Source: Occultella glacieicola (GTDB taxonomy: Bacteria > Actinomycetota > Actinomycetes > Actinomycetales > Beutenbergiaceae). Taken from it: a DNA stretch of 64,000 bases. Shown here in pieces: positions 30,190-38,637 of the stretch. The stretch spans positions 1-64,000 of the forward strand of contig NZ_SMNA01000013.1 in assembly GCF_004353825.1 (NCBI RefSeq), read 5' to 3'. The stretch's first letter is position 1. Every line of letters begins with the position of its first letter. Both the position numbers and the translations under genes were made by a program. The notes under the pieces were generated by a model that worked only from the letters and a program-made list of their open reading frames with translations, did not search any database and was not told the origin of the DNA.

Positions 30190-31212
30190 ATGGCGGCGAC
30201 GATGCGGGATGTGGCTGCACTGGCCGGGGTGTCCCTGAAGACGGTCTCCCGGGTGGTCAACAGCGAACCGCACATCCGGCCCGAGACCGTCGCGCGGGTG
30301 CGGGAGGCGATCGCCCGCCTGGGCTGGGTGCCCAACGGGGCCGCCCGGGCGCTGCGCACCGGGCGGACCGGTGTCATCGGCATCGCCGTGGCCGGGCTGC
30401 GCCGCCCGTATCTGGCCGCCCTCGTCGAGGCGCTGGTGACCGAGACCGACCGGCGCGGGCTCCAGGCCGCCGTGGAGCCCAGTCACGGCGACCCGGCGCG
30501 GATCCGGTCGGTCCTGGACGGCCGCGGCGTCAGCTACGACGGCGTCGTGCTGATCGGGGACGACGGCGCCGGCCTCCCGCTCGACGGCGCGCTCACCGAC
30601 CGCCCGGTCGTGGTGGTCCAGGGTGACGAGGGCGACGCGGACCTCGTGGTCGACGACGTCGCCTCGGCCATGGGGATGGTGACCCGACACCTGGCGGTGC
30701 TGGGACGCCGCCGCCCCCTCCTGCTCGGCGGAGACCGCGGCGCGGACCGTGGCCCGCGGACCCCTGGCACCCTCGCCGAGCCCGGTGCGGTGACCCGGGC
30801 CGCGCTCGCGGCCGCCGGGTTCGAGGCGGCCGTGCCCGTGATCCGGCCCGACGGCGAGTGGGACCGGGCCTGGGGCGCCACGGCCGCGGTCGAGGCCTTG
30901 GCCGCGCACCCGCAGACCGACGCGCTCATCTGCGTCAACGACGAGGTGGCGCTCGGGGCCCTGTCCGCCCTGGCCGCCCGCGGCGTGGACGTGCCGGGCC
31001 GGGTGGCGCTGTTCGGGTACGACAACCTCGACGACGGCTGGTTCACCACGCCGTCCCTGACCACCGTCGACCCCGGCCCGGCGCGTCTGGCCCGGGCCGC
31101 CCTGGACCTGCTCGGGGAGCGGATCGCGCGGACCGCGCCGGCCGCGCCGCGCCGGGTGGTGCTGCCCGTCGAGCTGGTGCGTCGGGAGTCCACGATGGGA
31201 TCGCCCCGATGA
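30190..31212 (+). CDS. LacI-family regulator (first of an overlapping pair)
   Basis: A protein of 340 residues. The helix-turn-helix MRDVAALAGVSLKTVSRVVN with hinge NGAARALRTG is followed by the effector domain (DALICVNDEVALGALSALAARG, GYDNLDDGWFTTPSLTTVD). TACCCT (30177-30182) lies 7 bases before ATG 30190, the layout of a leaderless actinobacterial transcript, and there is no ribosome site. Its stop overlaps the next lacI-type gene by 4 bases. It is upstream of the GH127 operon, which it probably controls together with its neighbour. Confidence 0.92.
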   Translation: MAATMRDVAALAGVSLKTVSRVVNSEPHIRPETVARVREAIARLGWVPNGAARALRTGRTGVIGIAVAGLRRPYLAALVEALVTETDRRGLQAAVEPSHGDPARIRSVLDGRGVSYDGVVLIGDDGAGLPLDGALTDRPVVVVQGDEGDADLVVDDVASAMGMVTRHLAVLGRRRPLLLGGDRGADRGPRTPGTLAEPGAVTRAALAAAGFEAAVPVIRPDGEWDRAWGATAAVEALAAHPQTDALICVNDEVALGALSALAARGVDVPGRVALFGYDNLDDGWFTTPSLTTVDPGPARLARAALDLLGERIARTAPAAPRRVVLPVELVRRESTMGSPR

Positions 31213-32222
31213 GCCGGCCGACCCTTGCGGACGTGGCCGCGCGCGCCGGCGTCTCGGCGAAGACCGTCTCGAACGTCCTGCTCGGGCGCCGGCACGTGGC
31301 CGAGGCCACCCGGGCCAGGGTCCTCGAGGCCGTCACCGAGGTCGGGTACACCGTCAACGCGGCCGGACGCGGGCTGGCGTCCGGACGGACCGGCCGGGTG
31401 GCGGTCGTGGTGCCGATGATCTACCAACCCTATTTCGCCGAGGTCGCCGAGCGGCTCATCCTGGCCCTGGCGGAGCACGGACTGACCACCACGCTGCGGA
31501 TCGCGCACGACGACGCCGCCGAGCGGGACGCCGTGCTCGGACTCACCACCCCGGACGTCGACGGCGTGATCCTGTGCCCGCACGGGCTCAGCCCGGAGGT
31601 CCTCGGCGACGGGATCGTGCCGCGGCCCGTGGTGCAGCTCGGCGGCGGGATCATGCCGTCGTTCGACTGCGTGATCATGGGCGAGACCGAGGGCTTCCGG
31701 TCCATGACCGAGCACCTGCTGGCCACCGGCCGCAAGCGGATCGCCCTGATCGGCACCGGTCCGGGCGGGGCGCCGCAGGGAAGCCGGTTCGCCGGCTACC
31801 TCGAGGCGCTCACGGCCCACGGCATCGACCTCGACGAGCGGCTGCTGATCACCGGGTCGGACTGGGACCGGCGCGCCTCCGGGTACGAGGCGGTGGTGGG
31901 TCTGCTCCGGACCGGAGTGGAGTTCGACGCGGTCATGTGCTTCAACGACGCGATGGCCGTCGGCGCCCTGCGCGGCCTGCGCAGTCACGGCCTCCGGGTG
32001 CCCCAGGACGTGGCCCTGACCGGGTTCGACGACACCGCCGAGGTCGAGTTCACCTCACCGCCGCTGTCCTCGGTCAGCCCCGAGCAGGCGCAGATGGTCG
32101 CCGCCACGGTGCGGATGCTCATCGAGCGGATCGACGGTTACGCCGGCGAGCCGCGGGTGGTGCGCACCGGCGCGCACCTGGTGCCGCGGGAGTCCTCCGC
32201 CCCGGCCGAGTCCGCCGGGTAG
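31209..32222 (+). CDS. LacI-family regulator (second of an overlapping pair)
   Basis: A protein of 337 residues. The helix-turn-helix LADVAARAGVSAKTVSNVLL and hinge NAAGRGLASG precede an effector domain with FNDAMAVGALRGLRSHGLRV and GFDDTAEVEFTSPPLSSVSP. ATG 31209 overlaps the preceding stop (ATGA), so the two regulators should be made in linked amounts; the sequences are clearly different, not a recent duplication. The GH127 operon begins 144 bases downstream, behind a region with repeated CAACG motifs and an arabinose-type operator. Confidence 0.92.
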   Translation: MSRPTLADVAARAGVSAKTVSNVLLGRRHVAEATRARVLEAVTEVGYTVNAAGRGLASGRTGRVAVVVPMIYQPYFAEVAERLILALAEHGLTTTLRIAHDDAAERDAVLGLTTPDVDGVILCPHGLSPEVLGDGIVPRPVVQLGGGIMPSFDCVIMGETEGFRSMTEHLLATGRKRIALIGTGPGGAPQGSRFAGYLEALTAHGIDLDERLLITGSDWDRRASGYEAVVGLLRTGVEFDAVMCFNDAMAVGALRGLRSHGLRVPQDVALTGFDDTAEVEFTSPPLSSVSPEQAQMVAATVRMLIERIDGYAGEPRVVRTGAHLVPRESSAPAESAG

Positions 32223-32282
32223 CGCGCGGGCGATCCGGCGCCCTCGCGCGCCCCAAGACGATCGCGATGCCGTGACACGAAC

Positions 32283-32323
32283 TGACAACGCTGATGGCTT
32301 GCCTGTTGACAACGCTGAATGGC
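32283..32323. repeat. Direct repeats TGACAACGCTGA in the GH127 promoter
   Basis: TGACAACGCTGATGGC (32283-32298) recurs as TGACAACGCTGAATGGC (32307-32323), 24 bases apart. A third related element, CAACGTTAACA, follows at 32323-32333. The second copy contains the -35 hexamer. The repeats could bind one of the two adjacent LacI-type regulators. Confidence 0.6.
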
Positions 32324-32334
32324 AACGTTAACAA
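32306..32334 (+). promoter_or_regulatory. Promoter and arabinose-type operator of the GH127/transporter operon
   Basis: TTGACA (32306-32311) and TAACAA (32329-32334) with a 17-base spacer. The -10 lies within TGGCAACGTTAACA (32320-32333), which has a perfect GTTAACA right half and matches the sites at 15748 and 19822. Binding there would exclude RNA polymerase. Confidence 0.65.
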
Positions 32335-32366
32335 TTGGTCCCGTCGCACCGATGAGGGAGTCAGAG

Positions 32367-34310
32367 TTGACCACGCAAGCCGTTCCCGCCGGATCCGTCC
32401 AGCCGGGGTCCGTCGCGCCCGCCGTGCCCACCGGGCCGGTCGCCGTGCAGCGTCCGCTGGATCTGCGGGCGGTCCGCCTGGACCCCAGTGGCCGGCTCGG
32501 CGCCTGGCAGGACCTGAACGCGACCGCCACCATCCCGCACTGCATCGACCAACTCGAGGCGTCCGGGGTACTGGACAACTTCCGCCGCCTGGTCTCCGAG
32601 TCCGACGCGGCCCACCGCGGCTTCGTGTTCGCCGACTCCGACCTGTACAAGGTGATCGAGGCGGTCGCCTGGGAGATCGGCCGGTCCGGCACCGACCGCT
32701 GGGACGCCTGGCTCGACGACGTGATCGCCCTGGTCGCGAGGGCCCAGGACGAGACCGGCTACGTGATGACCTGGATCCAGGGCGTCCACCCCGAGAAACG
32801 GTTCGCCGAACTCGAGTGGACCCACGAGATGTACGTGCTCGGGCATCTGGTCCAGGCCGCTGTCGCCCTGGACCGGGCCGCGGGCCGCACCGACCTGCTC
32901 GCGATCGCCGAGCGGTTCGTGGCCCTGGTCCAGCGCACGTTCGGGCCGGGCGGCACCGACGGTATCTGCGGCCACCCCGAGATCGAGACCGCGCTCGTCG
33001 AGCTCTACCGGCACACCGGCGACCGGGCCCACCTCGACCTCGCCCAGCGGATGGTCGACCTGCGCGGCCGCGGTCTGCTCAAGGTCGGCTCGCTCGGCGC
33101 CCGCTACTTCCAGGACCACGCCCCGGTACGGGAGGCGACGGCCGCCGTCGGGCATGCGGTTCGCCAGCTGTACCTGAACGCGGGCGTCACCGACCTCTAT
33201 CTGGAGACCGGCGAGGCGGCGCTCCTGGACGCGATGGACGCCCAGTGGGCCAGCGCGCACGAGCGCAAGATGTACCTCTCCGGCGCGTTCGGAGCCCGGC
33301 ACCGGGACGAGGCCTTCGGCGACGACTACGAGCTGCCGTCGGAGCGCGCCTACGCCGAGACCTGCGCGACGATCGCGGACCTGCACTGGACCTGGCGGAT
33401 GACCCTGGCCCGCGGCGGGTCCGCCTATGCGGAGACGATCGAGCGGGAGATCCACAACGCCCTCGCGGCCTCCGTGGACGCCGGCGGCACCCGGTTCTTC
33501 TACTCCAACCCGCTACAGCTGCGCCCGGACCGCTACTCCGAGGAGAACTCCCCGCGCGAGCGCACCTCCTGGTACGCCTGCGCCTGCTGCCCCCCGAACA
33601 TCGCCCGCGTGGTCGCCCAGCTCTCCGCCTACGTGGCGAGCAGCACCGACGACGAACTCCTCGTGCACCAGTTCGCCGCCGCCGAGATCGACCTCCCGGC
33701 ACACCTCGGCCAGGGCACGCTCCTCGTCGAGACCGACTACCCGCGCACCGGCGCGGTGGCGCTGAGCGTGCGCGGCAGCGTGCGGCCGGGGGCACGGCTC
33801 GCCGTGCGGATCCCGGGCTGGTCGGCCGGCTCCCCTCTCGTCGCCGTGATGCCCGACGGCGGCCCGGCGGCCGGGTCGGGGAGCGTCGCCGAGGCGGACG
33901 GTTACGCCCGCGTCGACCTCGCCGACGGCGCCCGGTACCGATTGGACCTCGACCTCACCCCGCGCTGGACCACCGGGCACCCCCGCGTGGACGCCGTCCG
34001 CGGGTGCATCGCGCTCGAGCGGGGGCCGGTCGTGTACTGCGTCGAACAGGCCGACCTGACCGGGCCCGCCGAGGTCGACGACCTGAGTGTCGTCGTGACG
34101 CAGGCGCCACGCGAGGTGACCGCCGCCGACGGCGGCACCCGCCTGGAACTGGCCGCTCGCCTGAGCGAGCCACCGACCGAGCTGTACCGGACCGCCGAGG
34201 GCGAGCCTGCGCCGTCGGGCACCACCACCGTGACCGCCATCCCGTTCGCGACCTGGGGCAACCGCGCCCCGGGCGCGATGCGGGTCTGGCTCCCTGTCGC
34301 CCGTGACTAG
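32367..34310 (+). CDS. GH127 beta-L-arabinofuranosidase
   Basis: A protein of 647 residues of the DUF1680/GH127 family (HypBA1 type). The zinc-cysteine active site can be placed by spacing: Glu331 and Cys333 in YAETCA, and Cys407-Cys408 in ACACCPPN, one of which is the nucleophile. The barrel core begins after a 40-residue Pro/Val-rich N-terminus. No signal peptide. It releases beta-linked arabinofuranose from plant glycans. TTG 32367 is favoured because GAGGGAG lies 6 bases upstream; an in-frame ATG at 32352 overlaps that site. First gene of an operon running to 40452. Confidence 0.9.
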   Translation: MTTQAVPAGSVQPGSVAPAVPTGPVAVQRPLDLRAVRLDPSGRLGAWQDLNATATIPHCIDQLEASGVLDNFRRLVSESDAAHRGFVFADSDLYKVIEAVAWEIGRSGTDRWDAWLDDVIALVARAQDETGYVMTWIQGVHPEKRFAELEWTHEMYVLGHLVQAAVALDRAAGRTDLLAIAERFVALVQRTFGPGGTDGICGHPEIETALVELYRHTGDRAHLDLAQRMVDLRGRGLLKVGSLGARYFQDHAPVREATAAVGHAVRQLYLNAGVTDLYLETGEAALLDAMDAQWASAHERKMYLSGAFGARHRDEAFGDDYELPSERAYAETCATIADLHWTWRMTLARGGSAYAETIEREIHNALAASVDAGGTRFFYSNPLQLRPDRYSEENSPRERTSWYACACCPPNIARVVAQLSAYVASSTDDELLVHQFAAAEIDLPAHLGQGTLLVETDYPRTGAVALSVRGSVRPGARLAVRIPGWSAGSPLVAVMPDGGPAAGSGSVAEADGYARVDLADGARYRLDLDLTPRWTTGHPRVDAVRGCIALERGPVVYCVEQADLTGPAEVDDLSVVVTQAPREVTAADGGTRLELAARLSEPPTELYRTAEGEPAPSGTTTVTAIPFATWGNRAPGAMRVWLPVARD

Positions 34311-34361
34311 TCGCGGCGACGCACGCATCACACCCGCAACAACCACACGAAGGGCTCAAGG

Positions 34362-35993
34362 ATGAGAACGGCACGAAAGACACTGACCGCGGTCGCCGCG
34401 GTCGCGATCGGCGGGCTCGTGCTCGCCGGCTGCACCTCCGGCGGCGACGACGGTGGCAACGGCGACGCCGACGGTGGCAGCGGCGGCGGCGAGACCCTGC
34501 AGATCCTGGTGCTGAAGCACCCGCTCACCGGTCCGATGGCGGACATGGACTGGGTCAGCCAGCTCGAGGAGCTCGCCGACGTGACCATCGAATGGGAGGA
34601 GGTGTCCGCCGACTGGGACCAGAAGAAGTCCACCATGCTCGCCGCCGGGGACATCCCCGACCTCGTGGTCGGCGTCAACGCGATCACCGACTCGGACCTG
34701 GTCACGTTCAACGGTCTGTTCGAGGACCTCGGTGACGACCTGGACGCGCTGCCCAACGTGCAGGGCATGTTCGAGGCGGTCCCGGAGACCGAGGTGATGG
34801 CCACCCAGCCGGACGGCGCGGTGTTCTCCCTGCCCAGCTACCGCAGGTTCTGGCCGCAGACCGCGACCCGCCAGTACATCAACCAGCAGTGGCTGGACAA
34901 CCTGGGCCTGGAGATGCCGACCACCTGGGACGAGCTGTTCGACGTGCTCAAGGCGTTCAAGGACGAGGACGCGAACGGCAACGGCGACGCGAACGACGAG
35001 ATCCCGATGGACTGGTCACCGACCGGGACCGGCGGCTTCGGCTTCTTCCAGCCGTCCGCGTTCCTGGGCAGCCTGGGCCTGCCGATCACCGGGGGCGGCG
35101 GCTCCGGCTACTTCGTCGAGGACGGCGAGGTCGGCAACTTCTTCACCGACGAGCGCTACCGCGACCTCGTGGAGTTCCTGCACGACTGCTACGCCGAGGG
35201 CCTCATCAGCCAGGAGGTGATGACCCAGGACTACTCCGCCTACCAGTCGGTGGGCCGGGGCAACGGCGACGACGCGACCGTCGGGTTCTCCTGGGGGTGG
35301 ACGGCCTCGGACCGGTTCGGCGCGCAACTCGCCCCCCAGTACGCGGCGACCGCACCGATGGCCGCTCCGGGGGCCGACGCCGCCGACGTGGTCTGGAGCT
35401 ACGACAACTATTCGCTGAACTACGGGCCGAACAGCATCACCATGTCCGCGCAGACCGACGCCCGTGACGCCGCGCTGCGGGTGATCGACGCGTTCTACGA
35501 CCAGGACATCTCCGTGCAGGTGCTCTGGGGCGACATCGGTCCGAACATCGAGGAGACCGGCGACAACGCGTACACGGTGCTCCCGCCAACCGACGCGAAC
35601 TCCGACCCGTCCACCTGGAAGTGGACCACCACCCTGGCGGACAACGGGCCCATGTGGATCCGTGACGACATCGACGTGGTGCTGCCCGCCGACCTGCAGG
35701 AGGCGAACGACCAGGCCGAGCCGCTCGCCGACGCACTGGCCAACGTGGACCCGGTCGCGGACGTGTTCCCGGCGGAGTTCTTCAGCCTGAGCGCCGAGGA
35801 CTCCTCGACGGTCTCCCTGAACAACACCAATTTCCTCGCGATCGCCATGCAGAACTGGGCGACCTGGGTCACCGAGGGCGGCGCCGACGCCGGTTGGGAC
35901 GACTACGTCGCCCAGCTGGAGGCCGCCGGTGTGCCGCAGAACGTGGAGATCTACCAGGGCTACTACGACGAGTACGTCGCCTCCCTGGGCTGA
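34362..35993 (+). CDS. Lipoprotein extracellular sugar-binding protein (LplA-like, second cassette)
   Basis: A protein of 543 residues. The signal peptide ends in lipobox VLAGC and is followed by a Gly/Asp linker (CTSGGDDGGNGDADGG), so it is membrane-anchored outside the cell. The mature domain carries GDIPDLVVGVNAITDSDL, DEDANGNGDANDEIPMDW and other hallmarks of large LplA-type binding proteins. It feeds the two permeases downstream, and between two GH127 genes it probably binds arabinofuranose oligosaccharides. AAGGGCTCAAGG precedes ATG 34362. A hairpin at 36001 separates it from the permeases. Confidence 0.92.
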   Translation: MRTARKTLTAVAAVAIGGLVLAGCTSGGDDGGNGDADGGSGGGETLQILVLKHPLTGPMADMDWVSQLEELADVTIEWEEVSADWDQKKSTMLAAGDIPDLVVGVNAITDSDLVTFNGLFEDLGDDLDALPNVQGMFEAVPETEVMATQPDGAVFSLPSYRRFWPQTATRQYINQQWLDNLGLEMPTTWDELFDVLKAFKDEDANGNGDANDEIPMDWSPTGTGGFGFFQPSAFLGSLGLPITGGGGSGYFVEDGEVGNFFTDERYRDLVEFLHDCYAEGLISQEVMTQDYSAYQSVGRGNGDDATVGFSWGWTASDRFGAQLAPQYAATAPMAAPGADAADVVWSYDNYSLNYGPNSITMSAQTDARDAALRVIDAFYDQDISVQVLWGDIGPNIEETGDNAYTVLPPTDANSDPSTWKWTTTLADNGPMWIRDDIDVVLPADLQEANDQAEPLADALANVDPVADVFPAEFFSLSAEDSSTVSLNNTNFLAIAMQNWATWVTEGGADAGWDDYVAQLEAAGVPQNVEIYQGYYDEYVASLG

Positions 35994-36000
35994 TCGGTTC

Positions 36001-36034
36001 CCGGGCCCGCCGCCGCTGCAGGTGGCGGGCCCGG
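36001..36034 (+). terminator. Hairpin between binding-protein and permease genes (second cassette)
   Basis: CCGGGCCCGCC (36001-36011) pairs perfectly with GGCGGGCCCGG (36024-36034) around a 12-base loop, 8 bases after the binding-protein stop and before AAGGAGA of the permease. It is likely to reduce permease expression relative to the lipoprotein, or to stabilise the lipoprotein mRNA. Confidence 0.75.
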
Positions 36035-36056
36035 CCAAGCGGTCGAAGGAGACCCG

Positions 36057-37037
36057 ATGACGTTGATAGATCCGGCGCCGGTGAAGATGAGCCGGCGCGC
36101 GAAGACCTCCACGGGAGCGAGTGTGCCCCCCCGCAGGGGACTGCGCCGCCACATCCGGCGGTACTGGCAGCTGTGGGTGATGGCCGCACCGGCCATCGCG
36201 TTCGTGGCCGTGTTCTCCTACATCCCGATGTACGGGATCCAGCTCGCGTTCCGCGAGTTCGACTTCACCGCCGGGCTCACCGGTGGGGAGTGGGTGGGCC
36301 TGAAGTACTTCCGGCAGTTCTTCGAGAGTCCGCAGTTCTGGACGCTCATGCGCAACACGGTCGTGATCAGCGTGACCACCCTGGTGGTCGGGTTCATCGC
36401 CCCGATCGCGCTGGCCCTGCTGGTGAACCAGGTGATCGGCAGGTCGCGCAAGAAGTTCCTGCAGACCGCCACCTACCTGCCGCACTTCATCTCCATCGTG
36501 GTGATCGTCGGCATGCTGCAGGTGTTCCTCTCGCCGACCTCCGGGCTGATCACCCGGTTCCTGGAGGGCCTGGGCCTGACCGGGGTCAACTTCCTCGGCG
36601 ACCCCTCGGCGTTCGTGCCGGTCTACGTCATCTCCGAGGTGTGGCAGCACTGCGGCTGGAACTCGATCATCTACCTGGCCGCCCTGGCCAGCGTGGACAC
36701 CCAGCTCTACGAGGCCGCGAAGATCGACGGCGCCGGCCGGGTGAGCATCGTGCGGCACATCGACTTCCCGGCCCTGATCCCGACGATGATCGTGCTGCTC
36801 ATCCTGAACATGGGCGGGGTGCTGAACGCCGGCTTCGAGAAGATCTTCCTGATGCAGAACCCGCTGAACCTCTCGGTCTCGGAGGTGATCTCGACGTACG
36901 TGTACAAGATCGGGATCCTGTCCAACCAGTTCAGCTACGCGACCGCGATCGGGCTGTTCAACACGGCGATCAACTTCGTGTTCCTGGTGGTCACCAACCA
37001 GATCGCCAAACGCGTCTCGAACACGAGCCTGTGGTGA
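36057..37037 (+). CDS. Carbohydrate ABC transporter permease, LplB type (second cassette)
   Basis: A protein of 326 residues with a basic cytoplasmic N-terminus of about 40 residues and six membrane helices. The EAA loop is LYEAAKIDGAGRVSIVRHIDFPAL, followed by GGVLNAGFEKIFLMQNPL, the LplB hallmark. AAGGAGA precedes ATG 36057. It heterodimerises with the next gene product; as in the first cassette, no ATPase is encoded nearby. Confidence 0.93.
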   Translation: MTLIDPAPVKMSRRAKTSTGASVPPRRGLRRHIRRYWQLWVMAAPAIAFVAVFSYIPMYGIQLAFREFDFTAGLTGGEWVGLKYFRQFFESPQFWTLMRNTVVISVTTLVVGFIAPIALALLVNQVIGRSRKKFLQTATYLPHFISIVVIVGMLQVFLSPTSGLITRFLEGLGLTGVNFLGDPSAFVPVYVISEVWQHCGWNSIIYLAALASVDTQLYEAAKIDGAGRVSIVRHIDFPALIPTMIVLLILNMGGVLNAGFEKIFLMQNPLNLSVSEVISTYVYKIGILSNQFSYATAIGLFNTAINFVFLVVTNQIAKRVSNTSLW

Positions 37038-37051
37038 GAGGAATGACGACC

Positions 37052-37963
37052 ATGCTGACCCGGCTGACCCGGCTGCGGCGCCGCAGTCCCGGTGACATCG
37101 CCTTCACGGTGTTCCTGGGCCTGACCTGTGCCCTCATCCTGTTCATCACCCTGTACCCCGTGTACTTCGTGATGATCGCCTCGATCTCCGACCCGACCCT
37201 GGTGGCCACCGGCCGGGTCTCGTTCTGGCCGCGCGGACTGTCCTCGTTCGGTTACGAGCAGATCTTCGCCGACACCCGCATCTGGACCGGCTACCGGAAC
37301 ACGCTGCTGTACACGGCCGCGGGGACCGCGTTGAACCTGCTGGTGACCCTGCCGGCGGCGTACGCGCTGTCCCGGCGGGAGTTCGCCCCCCGCAAGGTGC
37401 TCATGCTGTTCTTCGCGTTCACCATGTTCTTCAGCGGCGGGCTGATCCCCACCTACCTGCTCTACCGGGACCTCAACCTGCTGGACAACTGGGCCGTGTT
37501 CGTGATCCCGTCCGCGGTGAACGTCTACAACCTGATCATCGCGCGCGCGTTCTTCGAGCACTCCCTGCCGGAGGAGATCTTCGAGGCGGCCACGATCGAC
37601 GGCGCCAACTACTTCCAGTTCTTCCTCAAGATCGCGATCCCGCTGTCCGCGGCGATCATCTCCGTGATCGGCCTGTACTACCTGGTGCAGCACTGGAACG
37701 ACTTCTTCACCGGCCTCGTGTTCGTGCGCACCTACGACAAACAGCCGCTGCAGATCGTGCTCCGGGACATCCTCATCTCCAACCAGGCGTTCGCCGGTGG
37801 TGCGGGTGGTGCCGGCGGCACCGGCGGCAGTTACGCCCAGCAGTACGCGGACCAGATCAAGTACGGCGTGATCGTGGTCTCCACGCTGCCGATCATCGCG
37901 CTGTACCCCTTCCTGCAGCGGTACTTCGAGAAGGGCGTCATGATCGGGTCGGTGAAGGGCTGA
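37052..37963 (+). CDS. Carbohydrate ABC transporter permease, LplC type (second cassette)
   Basis: A protein of 303 residues with six membrane helices, EAA loop IFEAATIDGANYFQFFLKIAIPL and the LplC-type end LQRYFEKGVMIGSVKG. A Gly/Ala-rich insert (GGAGGAGGTGG, about residue 255) lies in the last extracellular loop. ATG 37052 is preferred because GAGAGGA lies 9 bases upstream; the ATG at 37043 directly abuts that site. Its stop shares a base with the DUF624 start (TGATG). Confidence 0.92.
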   Translation: MLTRLTRLRRRSPGDIAFTVFLGLTCALILFITLYPVYFVMIASISDPTLVATGRVSFWPRGLSSFGYEQIFADTRIWTGYRNTLLYTAAGTALNLLVTLPAAYALSRREFAPRKVLMLFFAFTMFFSGGLIPTYLLYRDLNLLDNWAVFVIPSAVNVYNLIIARAFFEHSLPEEIFEAATIDGANYFQFFLKIAIPLSAAIISVIGLYYLVQHWNDFFTGLVFVRTYDKQPLQIVLRDILISNQAFAGGAGGAGGTGGSYAQQYADQIKYGVIVVSTLPIIALYPFLQRYFEKGVMIGSVKG

Positions 37964-38625
37964 TGCTGCGGCTGCTCGGCTGGCACACGAGGGCCGGCGA
38001 GGTCGGCCTGCGGCTGCTCCTGCTGAACCTGCTGTGGCTGCTGTACACCCTGCGCGGCGGGATCGTCCTCGGGCTGTTCCCGGCGACTGCCGCCGTGCAT
38101 GCGGTGCTGCGCCGCGACGCGATGGGGCACGACGGCGGAACTCGCCCCGGTCTGCGTGCGGAGTTCGCAGCGGCGTGGCGCAGCGAACTGCGGTCGGCGA
38201 ACGTGATCGGTTACCTGCTCGCCGTGGCCTGGGCGGTACTGCTCACCGAGCATCGCGTCCTGACCGACGGCGGTGCGCAGGGTCTGGCGGCCGGCGTCGC
38301 GGCCGTGCTCTGGTTCGCCGCCGCGTTCCTGTTCGTGGTCAGCGCCGTCGTCTGGATGCTGGCGGTCCATTTCGACGAGGGACCACTGGTCACCCTGCGG
38401 CGCGCCGTGCTCCTCGCGCTGGCCCGGCCGCTGACCGCGCTCGGGGCCGCGGCGATCCTCGCGGTCACGCTGTGCGTCTACTACGTGGTGCCGGGCCTGA
38501 TCCCGGTGTTCGGCGTGGCCGTGCCGGCCATGCTGACCTGCGCCCAACTGTGGCGCAGCGGCGTCCTGCCAGGCCCCGCGCGCCCGGCCCGGCCGGCGCG
38601 GGTGCCGGCACCGTTGAGTCACTGA
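37963..38625 (+). CDS. DUF624 (YesL-like) membrane protein, second copy
   Basis: A protein of 220 residues with about five membrane helices and the YesL-type features GGIVLGLFPATAAVHAVLRRD and FAAAWRSELRSANVIGYLL. It is exactly as long as the copy at 13473 and belongs to the same family; here it follows the permeases instead of preceding the binding protein. The start overlaps the permease stop (TGATG). The function is unknown; association with LplBC transporters suggests a role in their assembly or regulation. Confidence 0.85.
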   Translation: MLRLLGWHTRAGEVGLRLLLLNLLWLLYTLRGGIVLGLFPATAAVHAVLRRDAMGHDGGTRPGLRAEFAAAWRSELRSANVIGYLLAVAWAVLLTEHRVLTDGGAQGLAAGVAAVLWFAAAFLFVVSAVVWMLAVHFDEGPLVTLRRAVLLALARPLTALGAAAILAVTLCVYYVVPGLIPVFGVAVPAMLTCAQLWRSGVLPGPARPARPARVPAPLSH

Positions 38626-38637
38626 GAGGATCCACCG

